Assembly (NCBI RefSeq): GCF_026151205.1
Contig: NC_087084.1
Span: forward strand, 1,960,312-2,024,311
Length of the DNA stretch: 64,000 nucleotides
Direction of reading: 5' to 3'
From: Bolinopsis microptera
Lineage: Eukaryota; Ctenophora; Tentaculata; Lobata; Bolinopsidae
How positions within the stretch are numbered: the first letter of the stretch is position 1; every line of letters starts with the position of its first letter. The notes beneath the pieces were generated by a model that worked only from the letters and a program-made list of their open reading frames with translations, ran no database searches and was not told the DNA's origin. This document shows, one piece after another, positions 1 to 12,110 of this stretch. The position numbers were made by a program, and so were the translations under genes.

Positions 1-1176
1 CCGAGGTAAGGGTCTAGCTGCCTTCCTCAAGTAATGTTACCATGGTAACACTACCATATAAGGTAATGTTACCATGGTAACCATGCTATCTAACACCCAC
101 CTGACACACTAATCTCTGTCAGGATGCACCGAGGTAAGGGTTTAGCTGCCTTCCTCAAGTAATGTTACCATGGTAACACTACCATATAAGGTAATGTTAC
201 CATGGTAACACTACCATATAACGTAATGTTACCATGGTAACCATGCTATCTAACACCCACCTGACACACTAATCTCTGTCAGGATGCACCGAGGTAAGGG
301 TTTAGCTGCCTTCCTCAAGTAATGTTACCATGGTAACACTACCATATAAGGTAATGTTACCATGGTAACACTACCATATAACGTAATGTTACCATGGTAA
401 CCATGCTATCTAACACCCACCTGACACACTAATCTCTGTCAGGATGCACCGAGGTAAGGGTCTAGCTGCCTTCCTCAAGTAATGTTACCATGGTAACACT
501 ACCATATAAGGTAATGTTACCATGGTAACCATGCTATCTAACACCCACCTGACACACTAATCTCTGTCAGGATGCACCGAGGTAAGGGTTTAGCTGCCTT
601 CCTCAAGTAATGTTACCATGGTAACACTACCATATAAGGTAATGTTACCATGGTAACACTACCATATAAGGTAATGTTACCATGGTAACCATGCTATCTA
701 ACACCCACCTGACACACTAATCTCTGTCAGGATGCACCGAGGTAAGGGTCTAGCTGCCTTCCTCTAGTAATGTTACCATGGTAACACTACCATATAAGGT
801 AATGTTACCATGGTAACCATGCTATCTAACACCCACCTGACACACTAATCTCTGTCAGGATGCACCGAGGTAAGGGTCTAGCTGCCTTCCTCAAGTAATG
901 TTACCATGGTAACACTACCATATAACGTAATGTTACCATGGTAACACTACCATATAACGTAATGTTACCATGGTAACACTACCATATAAGGTAATGTTAC
1001 CATGGTAACCATGCTATCTAACACCCACCTGACACACTAATCTGTCAGGATGCACCGAGGTAAGGGTCTAGCTGCCTTCCTCAAGTAATGTTACCATGGT
1101 AACACTACCATATAAGGTAATGTTACCATGGTAACCATGCTATCGAACACCTACCTGACACACTAATCTCTGTCAG
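1..1176 (+). repeat. Nested tandem array of decoy 3' splice sites in an SF3B1 intron
   Basis: The unit is 128 bp, or 160/190 bp when extra 32-bp sub-repeats are present. Each unit ends with the same acceptor (CTCTGTCAG) and the first ~36 nt of the SF3B1 exon that genuinely starts at 1177. Decoy exon starts are at 123, 283, 443, 571, 731, 859 and 1049, with a partial copy at position 1. In each decoy the exon copy breaks off after the Leu-Lys codons into an in-frame TAA. The sub-repeat contains the perfect palindrome GTTACCATGGTAAC, present about twenty times. Each exon copy also holds GAG|GTAAGG, a good 5' splice-site match. The array continues beyond the left edge of the window. Confidence 0.93.
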
Positions 1177-4100
1177 GATGCACCGAGGTAAGGGTCTAGC
1201 TGCCTTCCTCAAGGCTATTGGTTATCTTATCCCGCTTATGGACGCAGAATACGCCAGATACTACACTCAGGAGGTGATGTTGATTCTGATTCGAGAGTTC
1301 CAGTCCCCTGACGAGGAGATGAAGAAGATCGTGTTGAAGGTACGTGTAGTCAACAGCTACATAGCAACAGCTACATAGCGACAGCTACATAGCAACAGCT
1401 ACATAGCAACAGCTACATAGCAACAGCTACATAGCAACAGCTACATAGCAACAGCTACATAGCAACAGCTACATAGCAACAGCTACATAGCAACAGCTAC
1501 ATAGCAACAGCTACATAGCAACAGCTACATAGCAACAGCTACATAGCAACAGCTACATAGCAACAGCTACATAGCAACATCTACATAGCAACAGCTACAT
1601 AGCAATTAGCAACATAGCAATTAGCAACAGCTACATAGCAGCAGCTAACGTAGCTCTCATCATTTGAAAATGTTATTTGACACATTTCTGTAAGGGGATT
1701 TCAAAAAGGTGGATGGCTAATATTTTGATGAATTGATATTTTGATGAATTATATTAAAGGAAAGGCGACTATTAAGATATTGTTCAGGTAGTAAAGCAGT
1801 GTTGTGGTACTGATGGTGTAGAGAGTCAGTACATCAGGGAGGAAATACTTCCAGAGTTCTTCAGGTTAGTCGTTACTATGGTTACTATTTACTGTATTTA
1901 CTGTATATTTTAATACTATTTACTGTATTTTGGTAGGGACTATTTACTGTATTTTGATCTCAATATCTCCCAGCCTCTATTTTAATTAACATTCTGTTTA
2001 TAATTCCAGGAATTTCTGGAATCAGAGAATGGCACTTGATCGTAGGAATTACAGACAGTTAGTTGACACAACTGTAGAACTCGCTAACAAGGTTTGTCAT
2101 TTAGCTAACCCCTCAATTTCGTTTACTCTACCTTAATCTAGCTCAGTTTAATTCGGAATATAATTAAACTTATAATTCAATAATTTCATTAAATATAAAC
2201 TTATTTTAATTACTTTAATTATTTTAATTTAATTAAACACACCAGGTAGGAGCAGCTGAGATAATAGTGCGCGTGGTGGATGACCTGAAGGATATAATGT
2301 ATAATGTATAATGTATATTGTATAATGTATAATGTATAATGTATAATGTATATTGTATATTAAACACACCAGGTAGGAGCAGCTGAGATAATAGTACGCG
2401 TGGTAGATGATCTGAAGGATGAGAACGAGCAGTACCGTAAGATGGTGATGGAGACGATAGAACAGATCCTGACCAACATGGGAGCTACTGATATTGATAA
2501 TAGGTTGGAGGAACAGCTTATAGATGGTATCCTCTACGCTTTCCAGGTAATTAGTAATTAGTAATTAGTAATTAGTAATTAGTAATTAGTACATGGGGGC
2601 TACTGATATTGATAATAGGTTGGAGGAACAGCTTATAGATGGTATCCTCTACGCTTTCCAGGTATTTTCAGTTTTACATTGTCCGTTATTCCTGTAATTA
2701 TTCCTTTCGTCAGAAAATATTTCTTAATTTGTCACTGACTCGACGGTAACTTTACGCTAGAGAAGCATAAGGTTAGTTAGGGTTTGATTTGAAATGCTTA
2801 ACTTTCGTTTACTTCATTTGCTTCTGCGGCATTTTAATTGTCCAGATATTATACCAATGAAGACAGAACTGATAAAACTAAAATTCACAAAGAAAATTAA
2901 AGTACAAAGTATCAAAATATGACTGCCAACTACCATCTTAGTAACGTTTCTTAATGGAAAAACTGAATATTTTAAAAAGTCGTAGCTTTCAATCAACAGC
3001 AGACTGCTTTACTACATTTGGATAAAAATTGGCAGAAAATTGCGCCAAAAGAAAGTACAGTGAATAAAAGTATTAAGGTATCAGTCTTGGACAAGCAGCC
3101 CCAAATAAAGGGAGTTTGTATCAACGCTCCCTCCTTAACTTCAAGACACTCTACAGCAATCTCCCCACTTAATGCTTGTACCCAGCAAGCGTACGCTCGA
3201 AGAACCTTACTTACGGCTATGAGTTGAACAGGAAGTGTCAAGAAAAGGTATTTGGAGTGACAGTCATCAACCCCTCTGTCTCTCTTAACGTTGGTCAGCC
3301 AGAGTTTAGTGAGGAATACCCTGGAGTTGATGACCACCGCTAGGCCGGCTATAACAGCCATTAGTGTTGCGTTCAAGAGGACCAGCCAGTCGGATTTAGT
3401 TGCGTATTTATCAGCATAGAAATACTCCAGGAAGAGCTCAACCCCATCTTCAAATATCAGAGCGATGAGAGTTATCTTACTTCTGTTCACCAGGGCTACT
3501 GCTTGTATACACTCCTCCAAGATACGGCGGTTTGAAGATGGGGAATCTGTCAGTTTGGTGAGAACCTTTGATTGGTTGCAGATGACATAGTTACATTGGA
3601 GAACCAAGAAGGCTTTCAAACATCCGAATATGGAGAACACGAGTATAGCATTGTTGACAGCTTTATTCCTCGTGATCCGGTTATCTAGGAGGTTCCCTGT
3701 GGCCAGTTCAAGCTTGTAGAAGTAACTCAAGTCAAGGAAAACATCCAGACAGTCGTAAAGCATGTAGGCTACAGGTAGGACCCACCAGTACACTATAAAT
3801 GAGATCTTCAGTGCTCCACGCTGATCTGTTACACAGGCAAGGCACTTCTGGATACACCCCAGGATATCAGTGTTTGCTGGGAAAGTGTCGAGGTGGAACA
3901 AAAAGGAGTGGTATGTTCTCCAGACGCTTCTAGTCATGTAAACAATCACTACAAAATAGATCACTGCGACAAAAACCGTTGGCAAAATTACAATTTTCAG
4001 ATGTATAAAATCAGTTTCAGTCATCCAATCTCTGGGTTCCCACGCTTTGTGAACTCCACAAAACGTCACGTTGTTTTTTCCAAAGCTAACACAGTTTTGA

Positions 4101-5948
4101 GTATTGTCCTTGTCCATTTAGCTTGTCTATTTGTCTATCTGCTTAGTGGACGAGGGATAATAAGATCAGTATTTTGTATGCAATAGTCATGGGGGGGGGG
4201 GGGGGGGGGGGGGGGGGCTTTACATTGTCCGTTATTCCTGTAATTATTCCTTTCGTCAGAAGATATTTCCTTATTTGTCACTGACTCAATACAGCGGTAA
4301 CTTACCGTTAGTTAGGGTTTGATTTGAAATGTATTATAACTTTCGTTTACTTCATTTGCTTCTGCGGCATTTTACTTGTCCAGATATACCAATGAAGACA
4401 GAACTGATGAAAACTAAAATTCACAAAGAAAAATGTAAGAAAATTAAAGTACAAAGTATCAAGACATGACTGCCACTGCCAACTTAGTAACGTTTCTTAA
4501 TGGAAAAACTGAATATTTAAAAAAGTCGTTCAATCAACAGCAGACTGCTTTACTACACTTGGATAAAAATTGGCAGAAAATAGCGCCAAAAGAAAGTACA
4601 GTGAATAAAAGTATTAAGATATCAGTCTTGGACAAGCAACCCCAAATAAAGGGAGTTTGTATCAATGCTCCCTCCTTAACTTCAAGACACTCTACAGCAA
4701 TCTCCCCACTTAAAGCTTGCACCCAGCAAGCGTACGCTCGAAGAACCTTGCTTACGGCAATGAGTTGAACAGGAAGTGTCAGGAAGAGGTATTTGGAGTG
4801 ACAGTCATCAACGCCTCTGTCTCTCTTAACGTTGGTCAGCCAGAGTTTAGTGAGGAATACCCTGGAGTTGATGACCACTGCTAGGCCGGCTATAACAGCC
4901 ATTAGTGTTGCGTTCAAAAGGACCAGCCAGTCGGATTTAGTTGCGTATTTATCAGCATAGAAATACTCCAGGAAGAGCTCAACCCCATCTTCAAATATCA
5001 GAGCGATGAGAGTTATCTTACTTCTGTTCACCAGGGCTACTACTTGTATACATTCCTCCAAGATACGGCGGTTTGAAGATGGGGAATCTGTCAGTTTGGT
5101 GAGAACCTTTGATTGGTTGCAGATAACATAGTTACATTGGAGAACCAAGAAGGCTTTCAAACATCCGAATATGGAGAACACGAGTATAGCATTGTTGACA
5201 GCTTTATTCCTCATGATCCGGTTATCTAGGAGGTTCCCTGTGGCCAGTTCAAGTTTGTAGAAGTAACTCAAGTCGAGGAAAACATCCAGACAGTCGTAAA
5301 GCATGTAGGCTACAGGTAGGACCCACCAGTACACTATAAATGAGATCTTCAGTGCTCCACGCTGATCTGTTACACAGGCAAGGCACTTCTGGATACACCC
5401 CAGGATATCAGTGTTTGCTGGGAAAGTGTCGAGGTGGAACAAAAAGGAGTGGTATGTTTTCCAGACGCTTCTTGTCATGTAAACTAATCACCACAAAGTA
5501 GATCACTGCGACAAATACTGTTGGCAAAATGACAATTTTCAGATGTATAAAATCAGTTTCAGTTATCCAATCTCTGGGTTCCCACGCTTTGTGAACTCCA
5601 CAAAACTTCACGTTGTTTGTTCCAAAGCTAACACAGTTTTGAGTATTCTCCTTGTCCATTTAGCTTGTCTATCTGCTTAGTGGACGAGGGATAATAAGAT
5701 CAGTATTTTATATGTAATAGTCATGGGGGGTGGGGGTAAAATAAGGTGAGGTTATATGAAGTTGTAACACAATTGTCATAGCCGATATCTCAAATTATCC
5801 CAGAATAAATCAAAGTTGAGATAAACTCTAACATCAATCGAGTTTATTAAACGTAATATATTTATTACTATTAAGCGGACAATAAATGATCATCATGTAA
5901 CAGATTCATTGAAAGACACAATATTTTAAACAGATCGCTCATGCACTC

Positions 5949-5990
<42 letters not shown>

Positions 5991-8900
5991 TGTTTAATAA
6001 ATGCCTGGTTAAAATGTGTAAACGAAAGAAAGTCTGCTTATCATCCTGCTAATAAGATTATTTCCAAAATGTGTGATGTCACAAAATTACATAAGCATAA
6101 ATGTTTAATATCGACTATATCATGATAAAGTTCAATCAGTGAACATTTTTTATTTTAGTACTGGAACCCATCGATCAGTCTGATTGGCTTACTGACCTCT
6201 GAATCTGACTACGAAATTAACACTAGAGTTGTGTTCGGATTACAATAATATTTCACATGTTACCGCTCAGATTCACTTACTAACCCTCCTTCCGTCTCCA
6301 GGAACAAACCACCGAGGATGTGATAATGCTGAACGGATTCGGTACCGTAGTTTCCTCTCTTGGTATCCGAACAAAACCTTATCTACCCCAGATCTGTGGT
6401 ACAATTCTGTTCAGGTAAAATCCGGATTGAAGTATTGTTTATGAGTCGCATGGTTGCAATGTATTCTTGTGTAAAATAGTATTGATCCCGTTTGATGCTC
6501 TTATCAGGAAAGGAATTTACTCTATTCCGTTCAGGCTGAACAACAAAACTGCTAAAGTACGTCAACAAGCAGCAGATCTGATATCTCGTATTGCCCCGGT
6601 GATGATGGTGTGCGGAGAGGAGAAGCTACTCGGACATCTGGGTGTGGTACTGTACGAGTACCTAGGGGAGGAGTATCCGGAGGTACTGGGCTCCATTCTC
6701 GGGGGACTTAAAGCTGTGGTTAATGTCATTGGAATGCACAAGATGACACCTCCTATCAAAGATTTGTTGCCCAGGTTAGTTGATGATTGTTTTTAGGATA
6801 ATTGTTATTTCTCAAAGTTAATGGGAATAGACCATGCTGACCCACCAGATGAATTTCTCAAAGTAATTTACGCACTATAAGACAATTCAGGAGAACAATG
6901 AAAACGGTATAACAAATCCCTTTTTCACTCAATGAACACAGAATTGCCATTGGGAGCACTCTTTAACACACGAGAAGCACCATTTTATATGTCTACATTA
7001 TTGAATATTTATTCTGTTTACAAAAGTATTGTGATTGAAATGTAAATGTGTTCAGGTTGACTCCTGTCCTGAAGTTTACAAAAGTATTGTTATTGAAATG
7101 TAAATGTGTTCAGGTTGACTCCTATCCTGAAGTTTACAAAAGTATTGTTATTGAAATGTAAATGTGTTCAGGTTGACTCCTATCCTGAAGTTTACAAAAG
7201 TATTGTTATTGAAATGTGAATGTGTTCAGGTTGACTCCTATCCTGAAGTTTACAAAAGTATTGTGATTGAAATGTAAATGTGTTCAGGTTGACTCCTATC
7301 CTGAAGTTTACAAAAGTATTGTGATTGAAATGTAAATGTGTTCAGGTTGACTCCTATCCTGAAGTTTACAAAAGTATTGTGATTGAAATGTAAATGTGTT
7401 CAGGTTGACTCCTATCCTGAAGTTTACAAAAGTATTGTGATTGAAATGTAAATGTGTTCAGGTTGACTCCTATCCTGAAGTTTACAAAAGTATTGTGATT
7501 GAAATGTAAATGTGTTCAGGTTGACTCCTATCCTGAAGTTTACAAAAGTATTGTGATTGAAATGTAAATGTGTTCAGGTTGACTCCTATCCTGAAGTTTA
7601 CAAAAGTATTGTGATTGAAATATAAATGTGTTCAGGTTGACTCCTATCCTGAAGTTTACAAAAGAATTGTGATTGAAATGTAAATGTGTTCAGGTTGACT
7701 CCTATCCTGAAGTTTACAAAAGTATTGTGATTGAAATGTAAATGTGTTCAGGTTGACTCCTATCCTGAAGTTTACAAAAATATTGTTATTGAAATGTAAA
7801 TGTGTTCAGGTTGACTCCTATCCTGAAGTTTACAAAAGAATTGTGATTGAAATGTAAATGTGTTCAGGTTGACTCCTATCCTGAAGTTTACAAAAGTATT
7901 GTGATTGAAATGTAAATGTGTTCAGGTTGACTCCTATCCTGAAGTTTACAAAAATAGTGTTATTGAAATGTAAATGTGTTCAGGTTGACTCCTATCCTGA
8001 AGTTTACAAAAGAATTGTGATTGAAATGTAAATGTGTTCAGGTTGACTCCTATCCTGAAGTTTACAAAAGTATTGTTATTGAAATGTAAATGTGTTCAGG
8101 TTGACTCCTATCCTGAAGTTTACAAAAGTATTGTGATTGAAATATAAATGTGTTCAGGTTGACTCCTATCCTGAAGTTTACAAAAGAATTGTGATTGAAA
8201 TGTAAATGTGTTCAGGTTGACTCCTATCCTGAAGTTTACAAAAGTATTGTGATTGAAATGTAAATGTGTTCAGGTTGACTCCTATCCTGAAGTTTACAAA
8301 AATATTGTTATTGAAATGTAAATGTGTTCAGGTTGACTCCTATCCTGAAGTTTACAAAAGAATTGTGATTGAAATGTAAATGTGTTCAGGTTGACTCCTA
8401 TCCTGAAGTTTACAAAAGAATTGTGATTGAAATGTAAATGTATTCAGGTTGACTCCTATCCTGAAGTTTACAAAAGTATTGTGATTGAAATGTATAGTAA
8501 ATGTATAGTAAATGTATAGTAAATGTATAGTAAATGTGTTCAGGTTGACTCCTATCCTGAAGTTTACAAAAGTATTGTTATTGAAATGTAAATGTGTTCA
8601 GGTTGACTCCTATCCTGAAGTTTACAAAAGTATTGTTATTGAAATGTAAATGTGTTCAGGTTGACTCCTATCCTGAAGTTTACAAAAGTATTGTTATTGA
8701 AATGTAAATGTGTTCAGGTTGACTCCTATCCTGAAGTTTACAAAAGTATTGTTATTGAAATGTAAATGTGTTCAGGTTGACTCCTATCCTGAAGTTTACA
8801 AAAGTATTGTGATTGAAATGTAAATGTGTTCAGGTTGACTCCTATCCTGAAGTTTACAAAAGTATTGTTATTGAAATGTAAATGTGTTCAGGTTGACTCC

Positions 8901-11900
8901 TATCCTGAAGTTTACAAAAGTATTGTTATTGAAATGTAAATGTGTTCAGGTTGACTCCTATCCTGAAGTTTACAAAATTATTGTTATTGAAATGTAAATG
9001 TGTTCAGGTTGACTCCTATCCTGAAGTTTACAAAAGTATTGTTATTGAAATGTAAATGTGTCCAGGTTGACTCCTATCCTGAAGTTTACAAAAGTATTGT
9101 TATTGAAATGTAAATGTGTTCAGGTTGACTCCTATCCTGAAGTTTACAAAAGTATTGTTATTGAAATGTAAATGTGTTCAGGTTGACTCCTATCCTGAAG
9201 TTTACAAAAGTATTGTTATTGAAATGTAAATGTGTTCAGGTTGACTCCTATCCTGAAGTTTACAAAAGTATTGTGATTGAAATGTAAATGTGTTCAGGTT
9301 GACTCCTATCCTGAAGTTTACCAAAGTATTGTTATTGAAATGTAAATGTGTTCAGGTTGACTCCTATCCTGAAGTTTACAAAAGTATTGTTATTGAAATG
9401 TAAATGTAAGAGTTCAGTAATTACACTTTTCAATACGTTAGTGCTCGCTTATCAGTTACTTATCATTACGTTGATAAGACTTGCTTGGATTTATGGATTC
9501 CTGGTTCGCTAAGATTTTAATTTTTTTGATAAGCTTCTAAATCATATTCGTCTTTCAACACAAGACTGTCAGTCTTCTAGAATTTTGTTTTGATTTGTGT
9601 ATTAAGCTGATGTATTTAATCTTACTTCCAGCTCTATAATTTCGTGTGGAGTATATTTTTAGAGTTATTTAGGTTTTATATTAGCAGATTTAGGTATATA
9701 ATTATTCTATATAATTGTATGTATAAATACTTGAGTAAACGTTAACCAGTAAACAAAGCTGGCTCCCAAACAAACATGTGTTCAGGTTGACTCCTATCCT
9801 GAAGTTTACAAAAGTATTGTTATTGAAATGTAAATGTAAGAGTTCAGTAATTACACTTTTCAATACGTTAGTGCTCGCTTATCAGTTACTTATCATTACG
9901 TTGATAAGACTTGCTTGGATTTATGGATTCCTGGTTCGCTAAGATTTTAATTTTTTTGATAAGCTTCTAAATCATATTCGTCTTTCAACACAAGACTGTC
10001 AGTCTTCTAGAATTTTGTTTTGATTTGTGTATTAAGCTGATGTATTTAATCTTACTTCCAGCTCCATAATTTCGTGTGGAGTATATTTTTAGAGTTATTT
10101 AGGTTTTATATTAGCAGATTTAGGTATATAATTATTCTATATAATTGTATGTATAAATACTTGAGTAAACGTTAACCAGTAAACAAAGCTGGCTCCCAAA
10201 CAAACATGTGTTCAGGTTGACTCCTATCCTAAAGAACAGACACGAGAAAGTACAGGAGAATTGTATAGACTTGGTAGGAAGGATCGCTGACAGAGGCTCT
10301 GAATATGTGTCAGCCAGGTCAGTTACCCGCTACTATAATTAAGTGATTAAGTAACTAATTGATTATTTACTGTAATTATTAAATGAATACATAATTTACC
10401 CATTATTGTGGGCATATCTTCAGTTTTCAATGCTTAGATGCTTATGTAGGTTGTGGTCTATATGATTGATTAATTATATATGATTGTTTCATAACGGGAT
10501 TGGCTAATAACATAAATAGTTAATTAGTAGTTGTGCTAAATTGTTAATTTTTCGCCAGAGAGTGGATGAGAATATGTTTTGAGTTACTGGAACTGCTCAA
10601 AGCCCACAAGAAGGCCATCAGAAGAGCCACGGTCAATACTTTTGGTTACATTGCTAAAGCTATAGGTTCGTTCATTTTATTTTTATTCATTTATTTTATT
10701 CAGCCGAATTCTAAATCTCTCGGATATCATTTTAAAATTCGCCGTTGTTTTGTTTTCTAAAGGAGAAGAAAAATAGAAAAGGTATCTCCTAAATTACTAG
10801 CACATGAACCAAAACATCTAAAACTTGAAAATAAATAACTAAAAACATTCCCCACATTCCTCCAGGACCTCACGACGTGTTGGCAGTACTCCTCAACAAC
10901 CTCAAAGTGCAAGAGAGACAGAACAGGGTGTGTACAACGGTTGCCATAGCGATTGTCGCGGAGACCTGTTCTCCCTTCACTGTCCTACCCGCACTGATGA
11001 ACGAGTACAGAGTCCCGGAGTTAAACGTGCAGAACGGAGTCCTCAAGAGTCTCAGTTTCCTCTTCGAGTATATTGGTACGTGTCTTTTTAGGAGTCCTGT
11101 AATGCAGGCAATGCTGGACTCCTTTTTGCCGGGTTTCATCTTATAATTCCGTTATTTTACACAAAAAATAACTTAACTTGTCTGTAACAGATTATCATTT
11201 AGTAATGTCAGGAGTCCTGTAACCATTGTAATGATAATGCTCGCTATTACTCATAACATAACTTATAACATTGTAATAAGACTTGAATGACCTCTCTAAA
11301 TTGTTTTATCAAAGGTGTTACATTTATTAAAATTATCTCTAATTACTCTCTAATTACTCTGCAGGTGAGATGGGTAAGGATTACGTGTACGCTGTGACCC
11401 CACTTTTAGAAGACGCCCTCATGGACAGAGATCTCGTCCACAGACAAACAGCTTGTGCCGCTATCAAGCACATGTCTCTAGGTGAGCCTGACATACTGAA
11501 CCATGATTAGGATTTAGGAGTGTAAATAACGGGAACTTTGAGTGGTCAATGTTCTCAGTGAACCTTAATACAAATAAATTGTCCCAGGAGTGGTTGGGTT
11601 GGGGTGCGAGGACGCTCTGATTCACCTTCTTAACTACGTTTGGCCCAACATATTCGAGACGTCCCCTCACGTTATAAACGCAGTTATTGAAGCTATTGAA
11701 GGGTTGCGATGTGCTCTGGGTCCTGTCAAAGTTCTGCAGTACACTCTTCAGGGACTCTTCCATCCTGCTAGAAAGGTTAGAGTTCTCACGTGGTATGACG
11801 TCACGTCACGTGGTATGACGACACCAGACACGTGATGACGTCATGTGGTGTGATGAAATGTCCCGCTAGAAAGTTTAAAAGTTGCTCAAATTATTTTCCG

Positions 11901-12110
11901 TCATCGTTTTTTGCCCCCTCAGCTTCGGTGATTATGATCAAATCCAAAACACGAATAAAACCCTCCTTTTTTCAGGTACGAGATGTTTACTGGAAAGTTT
12001 ATAACGGACTTTACATCTCCGCTCAAGACGCCCTCGTCCCAGCCTTCCCTCGCATTCCTGACGACGAGAAGAACTCTTATATCCGGCACGAACTGGAGTA
12101 CTTTTTGTAG
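1177..12110 (+). CDS. SF3B1: Splicing factor 3B subunit 1 (SF3b155), C-terminal ~569 residues
   Basis: HEAT-repeat scaffold of the U2 snRNP SF3b complex, which holds the branch-point helix in the nucleus. Exons: 1177-1339, 1788-1864, 2010-2091, 2373-2546, 6302-6414, 6535-6774, 10216-10317, 10559-10665, 10866-11075, 11365-11481, 11588-11775, 11976-12110. All are GT-AG and phase-continuous. The product tracks the family closely: [18 protein letters not shown] near the start, then [71 protein letters not shown], and ends ELEYFL-stop. The 5' half, including the region of human cancer hotspots, lies outside the window. Oddities: several exon edges are copied into adjacent introns (1-1176, 2246-2372, 2591-2662, 7056-10215), and intron 2547-6301 hosts antisense genes. 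Identity is very secure; individual splice sites are inferred. Confidence 0.97.
1340..1640 (+). repeat. 14-bp intronic tandem repeat
   Basis: About twenty copies of ACAGCTACATAGCA follow directly after the 5' splice site at 1340 and fill most of the 448-bp intron. The unit includes intron sequence only, unlike the exon-edge arrays. Confidence 0.9.
2246..2372 (+). repeat. Truncated duplicate of an SF3B1 exon start plus ATGTATA-type repeats
   Basis: The acceptor context AAACACACCAG and the first ~48 nt of the exon beginning at 2373 are present first at 2246-2293. They run into an AT-rich tandem repeat (units of ~7-10 bp), and the same acceptor recurs before the full exon. The copy differs at a few silent-looking positions, so it is not a fresh assembly echo. 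Confidence 0.85.
2547..2662 (+). repeat. Duplicate of an SF3B1 exon end with its donor
   Basis: After the donor at 2547 there are several copies of GTAATTA. The last ~72 nt of the same exon (from ACATGGG) then recur at 2591-2662, again followed by GT. So this exon is flanked by a truncated copy of its 5' end upstream and of its 3' end downstream. Confidence 0.85.
2993..4117 (-). CDS. Intronless multi-pass membrane protein, family not recognised
   Basis: A 374-residue open frame beginning [13 protein letters not shown]. It has roughly seven or eight hydrophobic segments, about residues 40-62, 103-131, 152-178, 211-232, 243-266, 288-312 and 350-370. Acidic positions sit within or next to membrane stretches ([14 protein letters not shown] and [19 protein letters not shown]), and the tail is Cys-rich. 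Its length and intron-free structure suggest a complete gene nested antisense in an SF3B1 intron, between exons ending 2546 and starting 6302. A second near-identical copy lies upstream of it on the same strand. The paired acidic motifs resemble several small multi-TM families, but I cannot assign one. A retrogene origin is possible but no poly(A) trace was seen. Confidence 0.75.
   Translation of the reverse strand: MDKDNTQNCVSFGKNNVTFCGVHKAWEPRDWMTETDFIHLKIVILPTVFVAVIYFVVIVYMTRSVWRTYHSFLFHLDTFPANTDILGCIQKCLACVTDQRGALKISFIVYWWVLPVAYMLYDCLDVFLDLSYFYKLELATGNLLDNRITRNKAVNNAILVFSIFGCLKAFLVLQCNYVICNQSKVLTKLTDSPSSNRRILEECIQAVALVNRSKITLIALIFEDGVELFLEYFYADKYATKSDWLVLLNATLMAVIAGLAVVINSRVFLTKLWLTNVKRDRGVDDCHSKYLFLTLPVQLIAVSKVLRAYACWVQALSGEIAVECLEVKEGALIQTPFIWGCLSKTDTLILLFTVLSFGAIFCQFLSKCSKAVCC
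4191..4217 (+). repeat. 27-bp poly-G tract
   Basis: Uninterrupted G run at the junction between the two units of the 1.5-kb tandem duplication. Confidence 0.95.
4534..5659 (-). pseudogene. Frameshifted tandem copy of the multi-pass membrane gene
   Basis: Second copy of the gene at 2993-4117. The N-terminal ~59 residues (start at 5659) match in one frame and the remaining ~314 residues match in another frame (4534-5478). The break is near 5480-5490, where this copy has one extra T relative to the first copy. The rest is nearly identical, with only scattered substitutions, so the copy is young. It is either a recent pseudogene, expressed from the internal Met at 5478 without the first membrane segment, or affected by a base-calling error. 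Confidence 0.75.
5952..5987 (+). repeat. (AG)n microsatellite
   Basis: About 17 AG dinucleotides in the SF3B1 intron. Confidence 0.95.
7012..9404 (+). repeat. 58-bp array of ~40 decoy 3' splice sites in an SF3B1 intron
   Basis: Each 58-bp unit ends in TGTGTTCAG followed by GTTGACTCCTATCCTGAAG, which is the acceptor and the first 19 nt of the exon that truly starts at 10216 (residues R-LTPILK across the junction). The copy then diverges into intron-like sequence. Decoy exon starts run from 7056 to 9356. Units differ mainly by GTGATTG versus GTTATTG, and one unit near 8490-8530 has an ~38-bp internal expansion of TATAGTAAATG. This is not a CRISPR array, since there are no variable spacers. Confidence 0.96.
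9356..10215 (+). repeat. Two 430-bp direct repeats ending in the SF3B1 acceptor
   Basis: 9356-9785 and 9786-10215 are near-identical blocks. Each starts with the exon-edge copy (GTTGACTCC) and ends AACATGTGTTCAG. The second block therefore supplies the acceptor actually joined to the full exon at 10216, while the first supplies one more decoy at 9786. Confidence 0.93.

Larger units (their letters stand above)
2673..5735. repeat. 1.5-kb tandem duplication inside an SF3B1 intron
   Basis: Two head-to-tail units, about 2673-4217 and 4218-5735, each contain an intronless antisense gene and its flanks at high nucleotide identity. The junction is a 27-G homopolymer (4191-4217); the matching end of the second unit has a shorter interrupted G run. 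Confidence 0.9.

Noticed and set aside
7056-9404. CRISPR-like regularly spaced repeat array
   Set aside because: Units are contiguous 58-mers with no variable spacers, lie in an animal intron, and copy an SF3B1 exon edge.
10870-11139. Minus-strand 89-aa frame opposite an SF3B1 exon
   Set aside because: It mirrors the conserved SF3B1 coding exon and has no independent support.
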